Assembly: GCF_963977235.1 (NCBI RefSeq)
Contig: NZ_CAXBOD010000007.1
Span: 53,152-117,151, forward strand
Length of the DNA stretch: 64,000 nucleotides
Direction: 5' to 3'
Source of the DNA: Albimonas sp963977235
GTDB lineage: Bacteria > Pseudomonadota > Alphaproteobacteria > Rhodobacterales > Rhodobacteraceae
Positions 1-8,705 of this stretch are shown in pieces. The position numbers and the translations under genes are program-made. The notes beneath the pieces are model-generated. The model searched no databases, was not told the DNA's origin, and saw only the letters and a list, made by a program, of their open reading frames with translations. Position 1 is the first letter of the stretch, and the number at the start of each line of letters is the position of its first letter.

Positions 1-434
1 ACGAGCGGCGCCTCGTCGGGGCAGGCGGCCACCGCGGCGTCCCACTCGGGGCCGACGCGCAGCACCGTCTCCTCGCCCGCAGGGGGCAGGGGGGCGTCGG
101 CCAGCACCACGCGGGGCTTGAAGAAGGCGGCCATGCGCGTCCGCTCGACCTCGCTCCAGCGGGCGTCCATCGGCAGCGCCATGGCCCCGAGACGGGCGAG
201 CGCGAACAGCACGAACAGGGTGCGCGGCCGGTCCTCGAGGCAGACGCCGGCCAGGTCCCCGCGGCGAATTCCCATGTCGCGCAGATGGTTGGCGGTGCGG
301 CGCACCTCGGCGGCGAACTCGGCGTGCGACCAGGTCCGCGGGCCGTGGATCAGCGCCGGGTGGCCGCCGCGCGTGGTGGCGTGAATGTCGAGGATTCCCG
401 CGATGTTGCCCGAGGGATCGCCTGCGTCGCTCAT
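1..434 (-). CDS. Acyl-CoA synthetase / AMP-dependent ligase, N-terminal part (runs off the window)
   Basis: The minus-strand frame opens with ATG at 434 and stays open to the window edge (about 144 codons). It reads like the N-terminal domain of class I adenylate-forming enzymes: an N-x-A-x-I-L-D opening, then T-W-S-H-A-E-F and a hydrophobic stretch ending in A-R-L-G-A-M-A-L-P-M-D, the usual first subdomain of acyl-CoA synthetases. The ATP-binding P-loop and later motifs lie outside the window, so the substrate cannot be read. Such enzymes activate carboxylic acids to acyl-CoA using ATP. It is divergent from the TRAP transporter and acyl-CoA dehydrogenase cluster, so it could activate the imported acid; that is inference. 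Missing its C-terminus only because of the window border. Confidence 0.8.
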   Translation of the reverse strand, partial: MSDAGDPSGNIAGILDIHATTRGGHPALIHGPRTWSHAEFAAEVRRTANHLRDMGIRRGDLAGVCLEDRPRTLFVLFALARLGAMALPMDARWSEVERTRMAAFFKPRVVLADAPLPPAGEETVLRVGPEWDAAVAACPDEAPL

Positions 435-519
435 GCCGCTCCTCCGGGACGCGGCGGCGGCGCGGGCGGGCGGCGCGGCGGCGTCCTGTATCATGGATGG
501 GTCCAAAGATGACTTATCA

Positions 520-548
520 TTGACACAGGTTCCGGGGCTCGGCAACAT
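520..548 (+). promoter_or_regulatory. Candidate promoter for the TRAP/catabolic block
   Basis: A perfect -35 box TTGACA (520-525) is followed after 17 bases by CAACAT (543-548), a moderate -10 box. It lies about 110 bases before the chosen start of the TAXI binding protein. Just upstream, ATGACTTATCAT (508-519) has ATGA/TCAT arms that could be an operator half-site pair. Seen in sequence; activity is inferred. Confidence 0.4.
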
Positions 549-656
549 CGTCCAGACAAAAGGGGCCGAACCGGGTCTGAATTGTCCGACCGAGTCGGCG
601 CGAGCCTCCCGCAGGCGGCGCGCGCCCCCGCCACCGGACCGACAGGGATCAAGAAG

Positions 657-1631
657 ATGATGAAGGCGATGAAACTCACGGCGGCCGCGGCCGCGCTGGC
701 GACCGCGATGGGCGCCGCGCCCGCATGGGCGCAGGACACGTTCGTGCGCATCGGCTCGGGCGTCGCGGGCACCTATCCGATCGTGGGCGCCAAGATCGCC
801 GACCTGATCAACGCCAACATCGAGGGCGTGCACGCCACAACCGTCGCCGGCGGCACCGAGGCGAACTTCGCCCTGATGGCCCAGGGCGAGGTGGACCTGC
901 TGCTGACCTACAGCTTCCTCACCCCCATCGTGGCGCGCGGCGAGGGCAGCCTCGGCGTGCCCACCCCGCAGGCCCGCCACCTGATGACCCTCTACGGCGC
1001 GCTGTTCCAGCCGGCGGCCACGAAGGGCTCGGGCATCGCCTCGCTGGCCGAGGTGGACGACGGCGAATACCGGGTCTGGGGCGCCAACCGCACCTCGATC
1101 TTCTACCCGATGATCGTGGCGGCGCTCGAGGCGGCCGGCACCTCCTTCGAGGCCATCGAGAACGCCGGCGGCGTGATCGAGGAGATCGGCTATGGCGACG
1201 AGGCCGGCGCCATGCAGGACGGGCGCCTGGACGTCGGCTTCTTCTCGGGCCCGGCGCCCTACTCGCTGCTGATGCAGGTCGAGAACGAGCCGGGCATCGT
1301 GCTGCTGGGCCTCTCGGACGACGAGATCGCGAAATACGCCGAGATCCTGCCCGGCGTCTCGGCCGGCACGGTGCCCGCCGGCACCTACGCGGGGCAGGAG
1401 GCGGACGTGACCGTGCCCTATGTCTCCAACGAGCTGGTGGTCTCGGCCGACCTCGACGAGGAGCTGGTCTACAAGATCACCAAGGTGCTGGTGGACAACC
1501 ACAAGGAGTTCCACGGCCTGTTCGCCGGCGCCGACGAGATCGCGCCCGCGATCATGCTGCGCAACGCCGCGGTGGACGTGCACCCCGGCGCGGCGCGCTA
1601 CTACGACGAGGCCGGCATCGCCGCCGACTGA
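657..1631 (+). CDS. TAXI-family TRAP transporter substrate-binding protein
   Basis: A 324-residue periplasmic binding protein of the TAXI (TRAP-associated extracytoplasmic immunogenic) type, expected to deliver a small organic acid to the fused permease downstream. The start at 657 is preferred because it gives a clean Sec signal peptide (M-M-K-A-M-K, Ala-rich core, A-P-A-W-A then Q-D). An in-frame ATG at 582 would add 25 residues unlike a leader. After cleavage comes the family hallmark: an I-G-S-G-V-A-G-T-Y-P segment followed by the A-K-I-A-D-L-I-N helix. The length is normal for the family. The ligand cannot be inferred from the sequence. The permease follows after 241 bases. Confidence 0.9.
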   Translation: MMKAMKLTAAAAALATAMGAAPAWAQDTFVRIGSGVAGTYPIVGAKIADLINANIEGVHATTVAGGTEANFALMAQGEVDLLLTYSFLTPIVARGEGSLGVPTPQARHLMTLYGALFQPAATKGSGIASLAEVDDGEYRVWGANRTSIFYPMIVAALEAAGTSFEAIENAGGVIEEIGYGDEAGAMQDGRLDVGFFSGPAPYSLLMQVENEPGIVLLGLSDDEIAKYAEILPGVSAGTVPAGTYAGQEADVTVPYVSNELVVSADLDEELVYKITKVLVDNHKEFHGLFAGADEIAPAIMLRNAAVDVHPGAARYYDEAGIAAD

Positions 1632-1872
1632 CGCGCGAGGCGAGGGCGAGGGCGGCGGGCCGCGCGCCGGCGGCGGCCGTCCTCCGGCCCGGGCCGCGCG
1701 CGCGGGGATCCTCCCGCCCTCGCCCGCGACGGTTCGCGCCCCGCCGCGCCGGACCGCCCCGACGCCTCCGGTCCCGTCCTGCGACCGGGACGCGCGGCGG
1801 GGCGGACCTTCCTGTCCCTTCGCCCCCCTCCTTCTGCCCCTTTCCCTCTGATCGCGGAGCCCTCGACCGCCC

Positions 1873-4152
1873 ATGTCGGCCCTTCCCCGTTCGGCCTTCC
1901 AGGCCCTGGCCGGGCCCTCGCCTGTGCCGCTGCGCCTGACGGCCTTCCTGATCGGCGCCGTCGCGACGCTGTTCGCGACGCTGCACCTCTATGCCGGGAT
2001 CTACGGCGCGCCGCCGGCGATGCTGTTCCGCATGGTGCACCTGACGCTGGCGCTGGCGCTGGTGTTCCTGGCCTTCCCGCTGGGACGGAGCTGGGCCGAG
2101 CCGTGGAACGCCTGGACGATCCTCGACGCGCTGGGCTTCGGCCTCTCGGTCTGGCTGACCTGGTACTACGTGGCGACGCTCGACGGCTGGGCGCTGCGCC
2201 AGGTGATGATGTCGGAGGTCGACCTCTTCGCGGCCTGGGCGACGCTGATCCTGGTGTGCGAGGCGGTGCGCCGGACGCTGGGCCCGATCATCCTGATCGT
2301 GGCGGGGTTCTTCGTCCTGCACGCGCTTTTCGCCGACCACTTCCCCGGCATCTTCTACGGTCCGCCCGCCAGGCCCCTGACCCTGCTGCGGGCGCTGGTG
2401 GTGGGCGACGGCGGCATCTTCGGCGCGCCCATCGCGGTGATGGCCCAGTATGTGGTGCTGTTCATCCTGTTCGGGCAGCTGCTGGCGCTGGTCGGGGTGG
2501 GGGACTTCTTCCTGCGGCTGGCGTTCTCGCTGTTCGGGCATCGCACGGGGGGGCCGGCCAAGGCCTCGGTGATCTCGTCTGCGATGATGGGCACGCTCTC
2601 GGGCTCGGCCATCGGCAACGTGCTGACCACGGGGGCGTTCACCATTCCGCTGATGCGCCGGCTGGGCTACCGGCCGGCCTTCGCGGCGGGGACCGAGGCC
2701 GCGGCCTCGACCGGGGGGATGATCATGCCCCCGGTGATGGGCGCCATCGCCTTCATCATGGCCGAGTTCCTCGGCATGGAATACGTCGAGATCGTCATCG
2801 CGGCGATCATCCCCGCCGCGCTCTACTTCCTGGTGATCTTCCTCGCCGTCCATTTCGAGGCCAAGCGCACCGGCCTCGGCGCCCTGCCCAAGGACCGACT
2901 GCCGGTGACCCGAGAGGTGCTGCGGCGCGAGGGCTATCTGCTGTTCCCCATGGCCCTGATCGTGGGGGGGCTGGTGGCGGGCTTCTCGATCGTGCTGGTC
3001 GCGGTGATCGCCATCGCCGGCGCCTTCGTGATGGGCTTCGTGCGCCGGGCCACCTGGCCCACCCCGATCCGGGTGATGGAGGCGATGGAGGGCGCGGCGC
3101 GCGCCACCGCCAGCCTCTCGGCCACCGCCGCGGCGGCGGGGATCATCATCGGCGCGATCTTCGCCACCGGGCTCAGCTACCAGGTCACGCAGGGGGCGAT
3201 CTCGGTGGCGGGCGACCACCTGTGGCTGCTGCTGGCGATGAGCGGGCTGATGGCCATCGTGCTGGGCATGGGGATGACCGCCTCGGCCGTCTACATCACC
3301 ATGGTCGCCACCGTGATCCCGATCCTGCGAGCCGCCGGCGTGCCGGACATCGCGGCGCACATGTTCGCGCTTTATTTCGGCGTGGTCTCCAACATCACGC
3401 CCCCCATTGCGCTGGCGGCCTTCGCCGCGGCGCCGATCGCGGGGGCCAACCCGCTGGCGGCCTCGGTCGAGGCGGCCAAGCTGGGCGTGGCGGCCTTCGT
3501 GATCCCGGTGATGTTCGTCTACCAGCCCGCGCTCCTGATGATCGGCGATCCGCTGACCGTGATCTGGTCGACCGCCAGCGCGGCCATGGGGCTGACGGCG
3601 CTGGCGGCGGCCTTCGTGGGTTATCTCGTCTCGCCCCTCTCGATCCCGGCGCGGCTGGCGATGGTCGTGGGCGCCTTCATGATGATCGCGCCCGAGGGGG
3701 CGACCGACCTGATGGGCCTGGCGCTGGCCGCCGGCGCCGCCTTTGTCGACCACCGCTTCTCGGCCGGGCGCGCCGCGCGCCGGGTCGAGCGGCGCGAGGC
3801 CAGGGCCGACGCGGCCCCCCGCGGCCCCCTCGCCCGTTTCGCCGCCGCCCGGATGCGCCGCGCCGCGGCCGAGGACGGGGGCGAGGCGCACGCCGCCCCC
3901 TCCGACCCGCTCGCCGCCGTCACCGAGGCGCCGGGCGGGGTCGCAGAGCATCCCGGCCGCTCGCTCTGGCTCGGCTGGGGGGCGCTGGCGCTGTTCGCCG
4001 TGGCGATGGAGCTGATCGGTCGCCAGCACCTGCAGTCCCGCGACCCGGCGCTGTGGCTGGCGCTGATGGCCGGACTTTCCACCCTTCTCGTGGCGATGGC
4101 CGCCGGCGCCCTGGCGTTGGGCCGCCGCATGACCTCCCGGATGCCCGCATGA
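1873..4152 (+). CDS. TRAP transporter permease, fused 4TM/12TM type
   Basis: A 759-residue, strongly hydrophobic inner-membrane protein. The first ~200 residues hold the small DctQ-like helices. The remainder is the DctM-like large permease with conserved G-S-A-I-G-N-V and T-G-G-M-I-M-P-P-V-M-G segments and N-I-T-P-P-I-A-L-A-A-F-A-A near residue 510. Such Q-M fusions pair with TAXI binding proteins and use an ion gradient. After the usual end (about residue 630) there is an Arg/Ala-rich soluble stretch and two further predicted helices, an extension of ~120 residues. The stop overlaps the acyl-CoA dehydrogenase start by 4 bases (ATGA), so the two are likely translationally coupled. Confidence 0.92.
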   Translation: MSALPRSAFQALAGPSPVPLRLTAFLIGAVATLFATLHLYAGIYGAPPAMLFRMVHLTLALALVFLAFPLGRSWAEPWNAWTILDALGFGLSVWLTWYYVATLDGWALRQVMMSEVDLFAAWATLILVCEAVRRTLGPIILIVAGFFVLHALFADHFPGIFYGPPARPLTLLRALVVGDGGIFGAPIAVMAQYVVLFILFGQLLALVGVGDFFLRLAFSLFGHRTGGPAKASVISSAMMGTLSGSAIGNVLTTGAFTIPLMRRLGYRPAFAAGTEAAASTGGMIMPPVMGAIAFIMAEFLGMEYVEIVIAAIIPAALYFLVIFLAVHFEAKRTGLGALPKDRLPVTREVLRREGYLLFPMALIVGGLVAGFSIVLVAVIAIAGAFVMGFVRRATWPTPIRVMEAMEGAARATASLSATAAAAGIIIGAIFATGLSYQVTQGAISVAGDHLWLLLAMSGLMAIVLGMGMTASAVYITMVATVIPILRAAGVPDIAAHMFALYFGVVSNITPPIALAAFAAAPIAGANPLAASVEAAKLGVAAFVIPVMFVYQPALLMIGDPLTVIWSTASAAMGLTALAAAFVGYLVSPLSIPARLAMVVGAFMMIAPEGATDLMGLALAAGAAFVDHRFSAGRAARRVERREARADAAPRGPLARFAAARMRRAAAEDGGEAHAAPSDPLAAVTEAPGGVAEHPGRSLWLGWGALALFAVAMELIGRQHLQSRDPALWLALMAGLSTLLVAMAAGALALGRRMTSRMPA

Positions 4153-5294
4153 TCGACTTCCAGCCGACCGACGACCAGCTTGCGATCCTCGAGACGGTGG
4201 ACCGCTTCATGGCCCGTCGCCTGCCCCCCGAGGAGCAGCGCCGCCGAGATCTCGGCCACGTCCCCCCCTACGACCTGCTGCCCGAGATGGGCGAGCTGGG
4301 GCTGCTGGGCCTGCCGTTCCCCGAATCCTACGGCGGTCTCGCCCAGGACTGGCAGACCGTGGCGCTGGTGCAGGAGCGGATGGGCCTGCGCGGGCGCATG
4401 GCCGCCTCGATCCTCAACCGGGTGCTGGGTTTCGGGGGGATGTCGCTGATCGAGTACGGCTCGGACGCCCAGCGGCAGGCGTTCCTGCCCGGCCTGATCG
4501 AGGGCCGCCTGCTGTTCGCCCTGGCGCTGAGCGAGCCCGACGTCGGCTCCGACGCCGCCGGGGTGAAGCTGCGGGCCGAGCGGACGCCCTCGGGCTGGCG
4601 GATCAACGGCCGCAAGACCTGGATCTCGGACGCCGAGGGCGCGAGCCACCTCGTCACCATCGCCCGCACCGACCCCGACGCCAGCCGCCACGCCGGCATC
4701 TCGGTCCTGCTGGTCCCCACGGACGCGCCGGGCCTGACGCTGACCCCCATCGCCAAGCTCGGCAACAACTGCATGCCCAGCTTCGAGATCCTCTACGAGA
4801 ACGTCGAGGTTCCCGAGGACGCGCTGATGGGCGCGGAGGGGCAGGGCTTTGCGGCCATGGCCACCACGCTGAAATACGGCCGCGGCGGGCTCGCGGCGTC
4901 CTGCGTCGGCGCGGCGCAGAGGGCGGTCGATATCGCGGTCGAGCACGCCAGGGAGCGGGTGCAGTTCGGCCGCCCCATCGGCGCCTTCCAGGCCGTCCAG
5001 CATCGCCTTGCCGACATGCAGATGCGCGTCGACCAGGCCCGCTTCTGCTGCTGGCACCTCGCCTGGCTGATCGCCCGCGGCAAACCCTGCGGGCGCGAGG
5101 CGAGCCAGGCCAAGATCGTCGCCTCCGAGGCGCTGCAATACGCCGCCCACCACGGCATGCAGATCCTCGCCTCGGCCGGCTACGCCGAGGAATCCGAGAT
5201 GGCCCGCCTGTGGCGCGACGCCCGCCTGTTCTCCTTCGGCGAGGGCGCCAACGAGATCCAGCGCACCCTTGTCGCCAAGGGCATGGGGCTGTGA
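4149..5294 (+). CDS. Acyl-CoA dehydrogenase family protein
   Basis: A 381-residue flavoprotein that should introduce a 2,3-double bond into an acyl-CoA, passing electrons to ETF. The ATG at 4149 overlaps the permease stop and is the only start that gives the family N-terminus (D-F-x-x-T-x-D-Q). Visible motifs: L-A-L-S-E-P-D-V-G-S-D (FAD/substrate loop, residues ~120-130), W-I-S-D-A (flavin-side loop), E-R-V-Q-F-G-R-P-I-G-A-F-Q (family signature), and a C-terminal F-G-E-G-A-N-E-I-Q-R where the Glu near residue 365 is the expected catalytic base. The acyl specificity is not readable. Neighbouring genes suggest a dedicated catabolic pathway rather than general beta-oxidation. Confidence 0.93.
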   Translation: MIDFQPTDDQLAILETVDRFMARRLPPEEQRRRDLGHVPPYDLLPEMGELGLLGLPFPESYGGLAQDWQTVALVQERMGLRGRMAASILNRVLGFGGMSLIEYGSDAQRQAFLPGLIEGRLLFALALSEPDVGSDAAGVKLRAERTPSGWRINGRKTWISDAEGASHLVTIARTDPDASRHAGISVLLVPTDAPGLTLTPIAKLGNNCMPSFEILYENVEVPEDALMGAEGQGFAAMATTLKYGRGGLAASCVGAAQRAVDIAVEHARERVQFGRPIGAFQAVQHRLADMQMRVDQARFCCWHLAWLIARGKPCGREASQAKIVASEALQYAAHHGMQILASAGYAEESEMARLWRDARLFSFGEGANEIQRTLVAKGMGL

Positions 5295-6643
5295 GCGAGC
5301 CCCTCTCCCGCGCCATCGGCGCCTTCGCGGCGGGGCTCGAATGGTCCGCCCTGACGCCCTCGCGGCGCGAGAAGGCGGCGCTGGCCTATGTCGACTTCCT
5401 CTCGCTCGCCGCCGCCGGCGCGATGCTGCCCGAGGCCGAGCCCGCGACCCTGCTGGCCGAGGACGGCCGGGTCTGCGTGCCGGGCGTCGGGCGGGCCCTG
5501 TCCTGCGGCGGCGCGATGGTGGCGCTGAGCTACATGGGCGCCCTCCTGCAGCTTCACGACGGCTTCGGGCGAGGGGGCAACCATCCCTCCTCGGTGATCG
5601 TGCCGGCCGTGCATGTCGCCGGCCGCGGCAAGCCGCTCGAGGAGATCCTGGCGGCCCTGGTCGCGGGCTACGAGATCGCCAACCGCCTGTCGGCGGCCAC
5701 CCACCCCGAGCAGAGCCGCCGCGGCGCCGCCCCCACCGCCACCATGGGCGCGATCGGCGCCGCGGCCGCCTGCGGGCGGCTGCTGGGCCTCGATGCCGAG
5801 GCGCTGGGCCGGGCCGTCTCCATCGCCGCCATCGGGGCCCCGGTGGCGACCTACGAGGCGCTGCGCCTGCACGGCTCGGCGGTTCCGTTCCATGGCGGCT
5901 GGGCGGCGCGCGCGGGCTGGGAGGCGGCGCGGCTGGCGGGCGCCGGCCTCGACGGCGGCGCGACGGTTCTCGAGGGGCGGCCGGGCGCCGACGGGCTGCT
6001 GACCCTGCTCGCCGGGCGTCCCGCGCCGGTCCCCGATCCCGCCGGCTGGCAGGGCGAGACGCTCGACCTCGTGTTCTTCAAGCCCGTGCCCGGCTGCCGG
6101 CATGTGCAGCCCGCGGTCGAGGCCGCCCTCGACCTGCGCGAGGATCTGCCCGCCGACCCCGCCGCCATCGCGGCCGTGGCGATCGAGACCTACCCCCTGG
6201 CGCTCGCCTTCGCCGCCCTCCCCGACGGGCGCGACGAGCTTTATGACCGGCTGATGAGCGTGCCCTGGTGCGTCGCCTCGACCCTGCTGCGCGGCCCGCT
6301 GGAGCCGCAGGCGCTGGCCGAGCCCTCGGCCCCCGCGCTGACAGCCCTGGCCTCGCGCGTCTCGATGTGCGCGGCGGAGCCCTTCGTGGCCGGCTATCCC
6401 GCGGCGCTCGGCGCCCGCCTGACCGTGACGCTCGCCGACGGCCGCACGCTGACTTCCGAACGGCGCCTGGCCTATGGCGAGGCCGCCGATCCCGCGCTGC
6501 TGACCCCGCCGGGCGGACGCCTCGCGCCGCTCGACCGCGCCCGGCTGCTGGCGCGCGCCGGGGGCTTCCTCGAACCCGCCTGGGGCGCCGGCCCCGCCCG
6601 TCGCCTGATCGAGGGGGCGCTGGCCGCCTCCGCCCTCGCCTGA
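5291..6643 (+). CDS. MmgE/PrpD family protein
   Basis: A 450-residue member of the MmgE/PrpD fold, which includes 2-methylcitrate dehydratase, iminodisuccinate epimerase-like enzymes and cis-aconitate decarboxylase relatives. Family features: an N-terminal helical domain with G-G-A-M-V-A-L-S-Y-M-G-A and H-D-G-F-G-R-G-G-N-H-P-S-S, then G-Y-E-I-A-N-R-L and the K-P-V-P-G-C-R-H-V-Q-P segment around residue 265. The start is taken as GTG at 5291 because it overlaps the acyl-CoA dehydrogenase stop (GTGA), and the frame upstream of it only mirrors that gene. There is no PrpB or PrpC partner here, so it is probably not a methylcitrate-cycle enzyme; a dehydratase or isomerase role on the imported acid is inference. 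Confidence 0.88.
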   Translation: MSEPLSRAIGAFAAGLEWSALTPSRREKAALAYVDFLSLAAAGAMLPEAEPATLLAEDGRVCVPGVGRALSCGGAMVALSYMGALLQLHDGFGRGGNHPSSVIVPAVHVAGRGKPLEEILAALVAGYEIANRLSAATHPEQSRRGAAPTATMGAIGAAAACGRLLGLDAEALGRAVSIAAIGAPVATYEALRLHGSAVPFHGGWAARAGWEAARLAGAGLDGGATVLEGRPGADGLLTLLAGRPAPVPDPAGWQGETLDLVFFKPVPGCRHVQPAVEAALDLREDLPADPAAIAAVAIETYPLALAFAALPDGRDELYDRLMSVPWCVASTLLRGPLEPQALAEPSAPALTALASRVSMCAAEPFVAGYPAALGARLTVTLADGRTLTSERRLAYGEAADPALLTPPGGRLAPLDRARLLARAGGFLEPAWGAGPARRLIEGALAASALA

Positions 6644-6663
6644 GCCAAGAAGAGAGACCCGCC

Positions 6664-7551
6664 ATGCCCTTCCAGGGATCCATCGACGCCGTCGTGAACC
6701 TGTGGACCGACGAGGTGATGTCGCACCGCCCCGAGTGGCGCGACGGCTTCTTCGTCGACAAGATGAAGGTGGACGCCAGCACCTCGAAAGGCATCTCGAT
6801 CGACGAGATGCTGCGCCGGATGGACGCCGCGGGGATCGAGCGCGGCTTCCTCGTCGCCCCCAAGGTCGGGCGCAAGGGCCACCCCTCGACCTGGCATCTG
6901 CCCTACGAGGTGGTGCTGGACGCGGTGAAGGCCCATCCCGACCGGTTCTTCGGGCTGGCCGGCCTCGACCCGACCGAAGGGATGAAGGGCGTGTGGGAGT
7001 TCCAGCGCGCCGTCGAGGACTACGGCTTCATCGGCGCCCACGGCTATCCGCACTGGTTCGAGATCGCCCCCGACGCGGCCCGCTGGTATCCGTTTTACGC
7101 CAAGTGCATCGAGCTTGACGTGCCGGTGCAGCTGCAGGTGGGTCAGTCGATGGTCTATGCGGCCGACTATCCCTGCCGTTCGGTCGGGCGGCCGATCACG
7201 CTGGACGCGGTGGCCTGCGACCTGCCCGAGCTGAAGCTGGTGGGCATCCACGTCGGCATCCCGTGGACCGAAGAGATGATCGCCATGGCCTGGAAGCACA
7301 AGAACGTCTACATCGGCTGCGACGCCCACCGGCCCAAGTACTGGCCGCAGGCGTTCACGCACTACATCAACAGCTTCGGGCAGGACAAGGTGATCTTCGG
7401 CACCGATTTCCCGGTGCTCGACTTCGAGAAGACCACCGCCGACATCGACGGGCTGGACCTCCGCCCCGCCGCCCTGCGCAAGCTGATGCGCGACAACGTC
7501 ATCAAGCTCTACAAGCTCGATGCGCGTGGGGTGAGCTTTTCCGAGGGCTGA
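6664..7551 (+). CDS. Amidohydrolase-2 family protein
   Basis: A 295-residue TIM-barrel protein of the amidohydrolase-related (PF04909) family, which contains decarboxylases and lactone or amide hydrolases acting on aromatic and small acids. Seen: repeated barrel strands, G-I-H-V-G-I-P-W near residue 196, G-C-D-A-H and a terminal F-G-T-D-F-P motif carrying the expected catalytic Asp. The common N-terminal metal-binding H-x-H is replaced by V-N-L-W at residues 11-14. This variant therefore may bind metal differently or act without it. The start at 6664 has a purine-rich AAGAAGAGAGA site upstream and lies 20 bases after the MmgE/PrpD stop. It is probably cotranscribed with the preceding genes. 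Confidence 0.85.
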   Translation: MPFQGSIDAVVNLWTDEVMSHRPEWRDGFFVDKMKVDASTSKGISIDEMLRRMDAAGIERGFLVAPKVGRKGHPSTWHLPYEVVLDAVKAHPDRFFGLAGLDPTEGMKGVWEFQRAVEDYGFIGAHGYPHWFEIAPDAARWYPFYAKCIELDVPVQLQVGQSMVYAADYPCRSVGRPITLDAVACDLPELKLVGIHVGIPWTEEMIAMAWKHKNVYIGCDAHRPKYWPQAFTHYINSFGQDKVIFGTDFPVLDFEKTTADIDGLDLRPAALRKLMRDNVIKLYKLDARGVSFSEG

Positions 7552-7568
7552 CCGGCGGCGAGCGGGAG

Positions 7569-7589
7569 GCCCCGGATCAAGCCCGGGGC
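7569..7589 (+). terminator. Hairpin after the catabolic operon
   Basis: A perfect 7-bp stem (GCCCCGG / CCGGGGC) around a 7-base loop starts 18 bases after the amidohydrolase stop. There is no U-run after it, as is usual in very GC-rich genomes, so it may be a weak or Rho-assisted terminator. Confidence 0.4.
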
Positions 7590-7845
7590 GCGCGCGCGCG
7601 CGCCCGGCCCGTGCGTCGGCCGGCACGATCAGGCGACGCGCGGGGCCGCCGCCGCGCGTTGCCCTCGACCCGCGCGGCCCCTAGTCTGCGCCGGCCGAGG
7701 CCCCGGACACAGGGGCCCGGCCGGGGAGGACCGACGATCCCGCTCGCGCCGAGCGCGCAGATGCGGAAAGTCCCGCCCGCGCGGCGCGCGGGCGCCGGCG
7801 CCTGTCCGATCCCGCCATGCCCCCCGGGGCCGCATCGGAGCCGCC

Positions 7846-8643
7846 ATGTCCGACCACCGCCATTTCTCCCGCTCCGTCGCCGGACGCGTCGTCCTCGTCA
7901 CCGGGGCGGGCGCGGGCATGGGGCGGGCCACCGCGCATGTCTTCGCCCGCGAGGGCGCCCATGTCGTCGTCGCCGACCTGCATGCCGAAACCGCCCAGGC
8001 CGTCGCCGTCGAGATCGACGCCGCCCGCGCCGGGGACCCCTCGGTCGGCGAGGCCCTGCCGCTCGCCTTCGACGTCGCCGACGAGGCGGCCGGGCGCGCG
8101 GCGCTGGCGGCGGTCGAGGCGCGCTTTGGCGCCCTCGATTTCCTGATCAACAACGCGGGCTTCCTGCAGACCTCCCCGCTGGAGGCGGAGGACTACGAGG
8201 CGATCTGGTCGCGCACGCTGGAAGTCATGCTCAGCGCCCACCAGCGGCTGATCCGGGCCGCGCTGCCGCTGCTGCGCCGCTCGGACTGCGCGCGGATCGT
8301 CAACATCTCCTCGACCGACGGGCTGGGCGCCTCGCCGCGACATTCGCCCTACACGGCCGCCAAGCACGGGGTGATCGGGCTGACCCGGGCGCTGGCGGTG
8401 GACCTCGGCCCCGAGGGGATCACGGTCAACGCCGTCTGCCCGGGCCCCGTGCGCACCGCGATCACCCGGGACATCCCCGAGGAGCACAAGGCGATCTTCG
8501 TGCGCCGTCGCGTGCCGCTGCGCCGCTATGCCGAGCCGGAGGAGGTCGCCCACGCCACCCTCTCGCTGTGCCTGCCCGCCTCGGGCTACATCACCGGCGC
8601 GGTCCTTCCCGTCGACGGCGGCATGACCATCCGCAACGCCTGA
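7846..8643 (+). CDS. SDR family NAD(P)-dependent oxidoreductase
   Basis: A 265-residue classical short-chain dehydrogenase/reductase. The cofactor loop T-G-A-G-A-G-M-G spans residues 19-26, the N-N-A-G motif follows in mid-protein, and the catalytic set is visible as the N-I-S-S serine pair with Y169 and K173 (Y-T-A-A-K). The C-terminus ends with the usual G-A-V-L-P-V-D-G-G. The acidic Asp at the end of strand 2 (V-A-D-L-H) favours NAD over NADP. Substrate is unknown; 3-hydroxyacyl-CoA or a secondary alcohol would fit the neighbouring cluster. It is separated from the amidohydrolase by 294 bases, so it may have its own promoter. Confidence 0.92.
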   Translation: MSDHRHFSRSVAGRVVLVTGAGAGMGRATAHVFAREGAHVVVADLHAETAQAVAVEIDAARAGDPSVGEALPLAFDVADEAAGRAALAAVEARFGALDFLINNAGFLQTSPLEAEDYEAIWSRTLEVMLSAHQRLIRAALPLLRRSDCARIVNISSTDGLGASPRHSPYTAAKHGVIGLTRALAVDLGPEGITVNAVCPGPVRTAITRDIPEEHKAIFVRRRVPLRRYAEPEEVAHATLSLCLPASGYITGAVLPVDGGMTIRNA

Positions 8644-8705
8644 GCGCGCTTGCGCCGCGCCTCTGGCCGCGCCATTCCGGGCAGGTCCCGAGGCAGGAGG
8701 CCGCC

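Noticed and set aside
1552..4029. A minus-strand open frame of 825 codons opposite the TRAP permease
   Set aside because: Arg/His/Gly-rich repeats without any fold signature; the plus-strand gene has clear family motifs.
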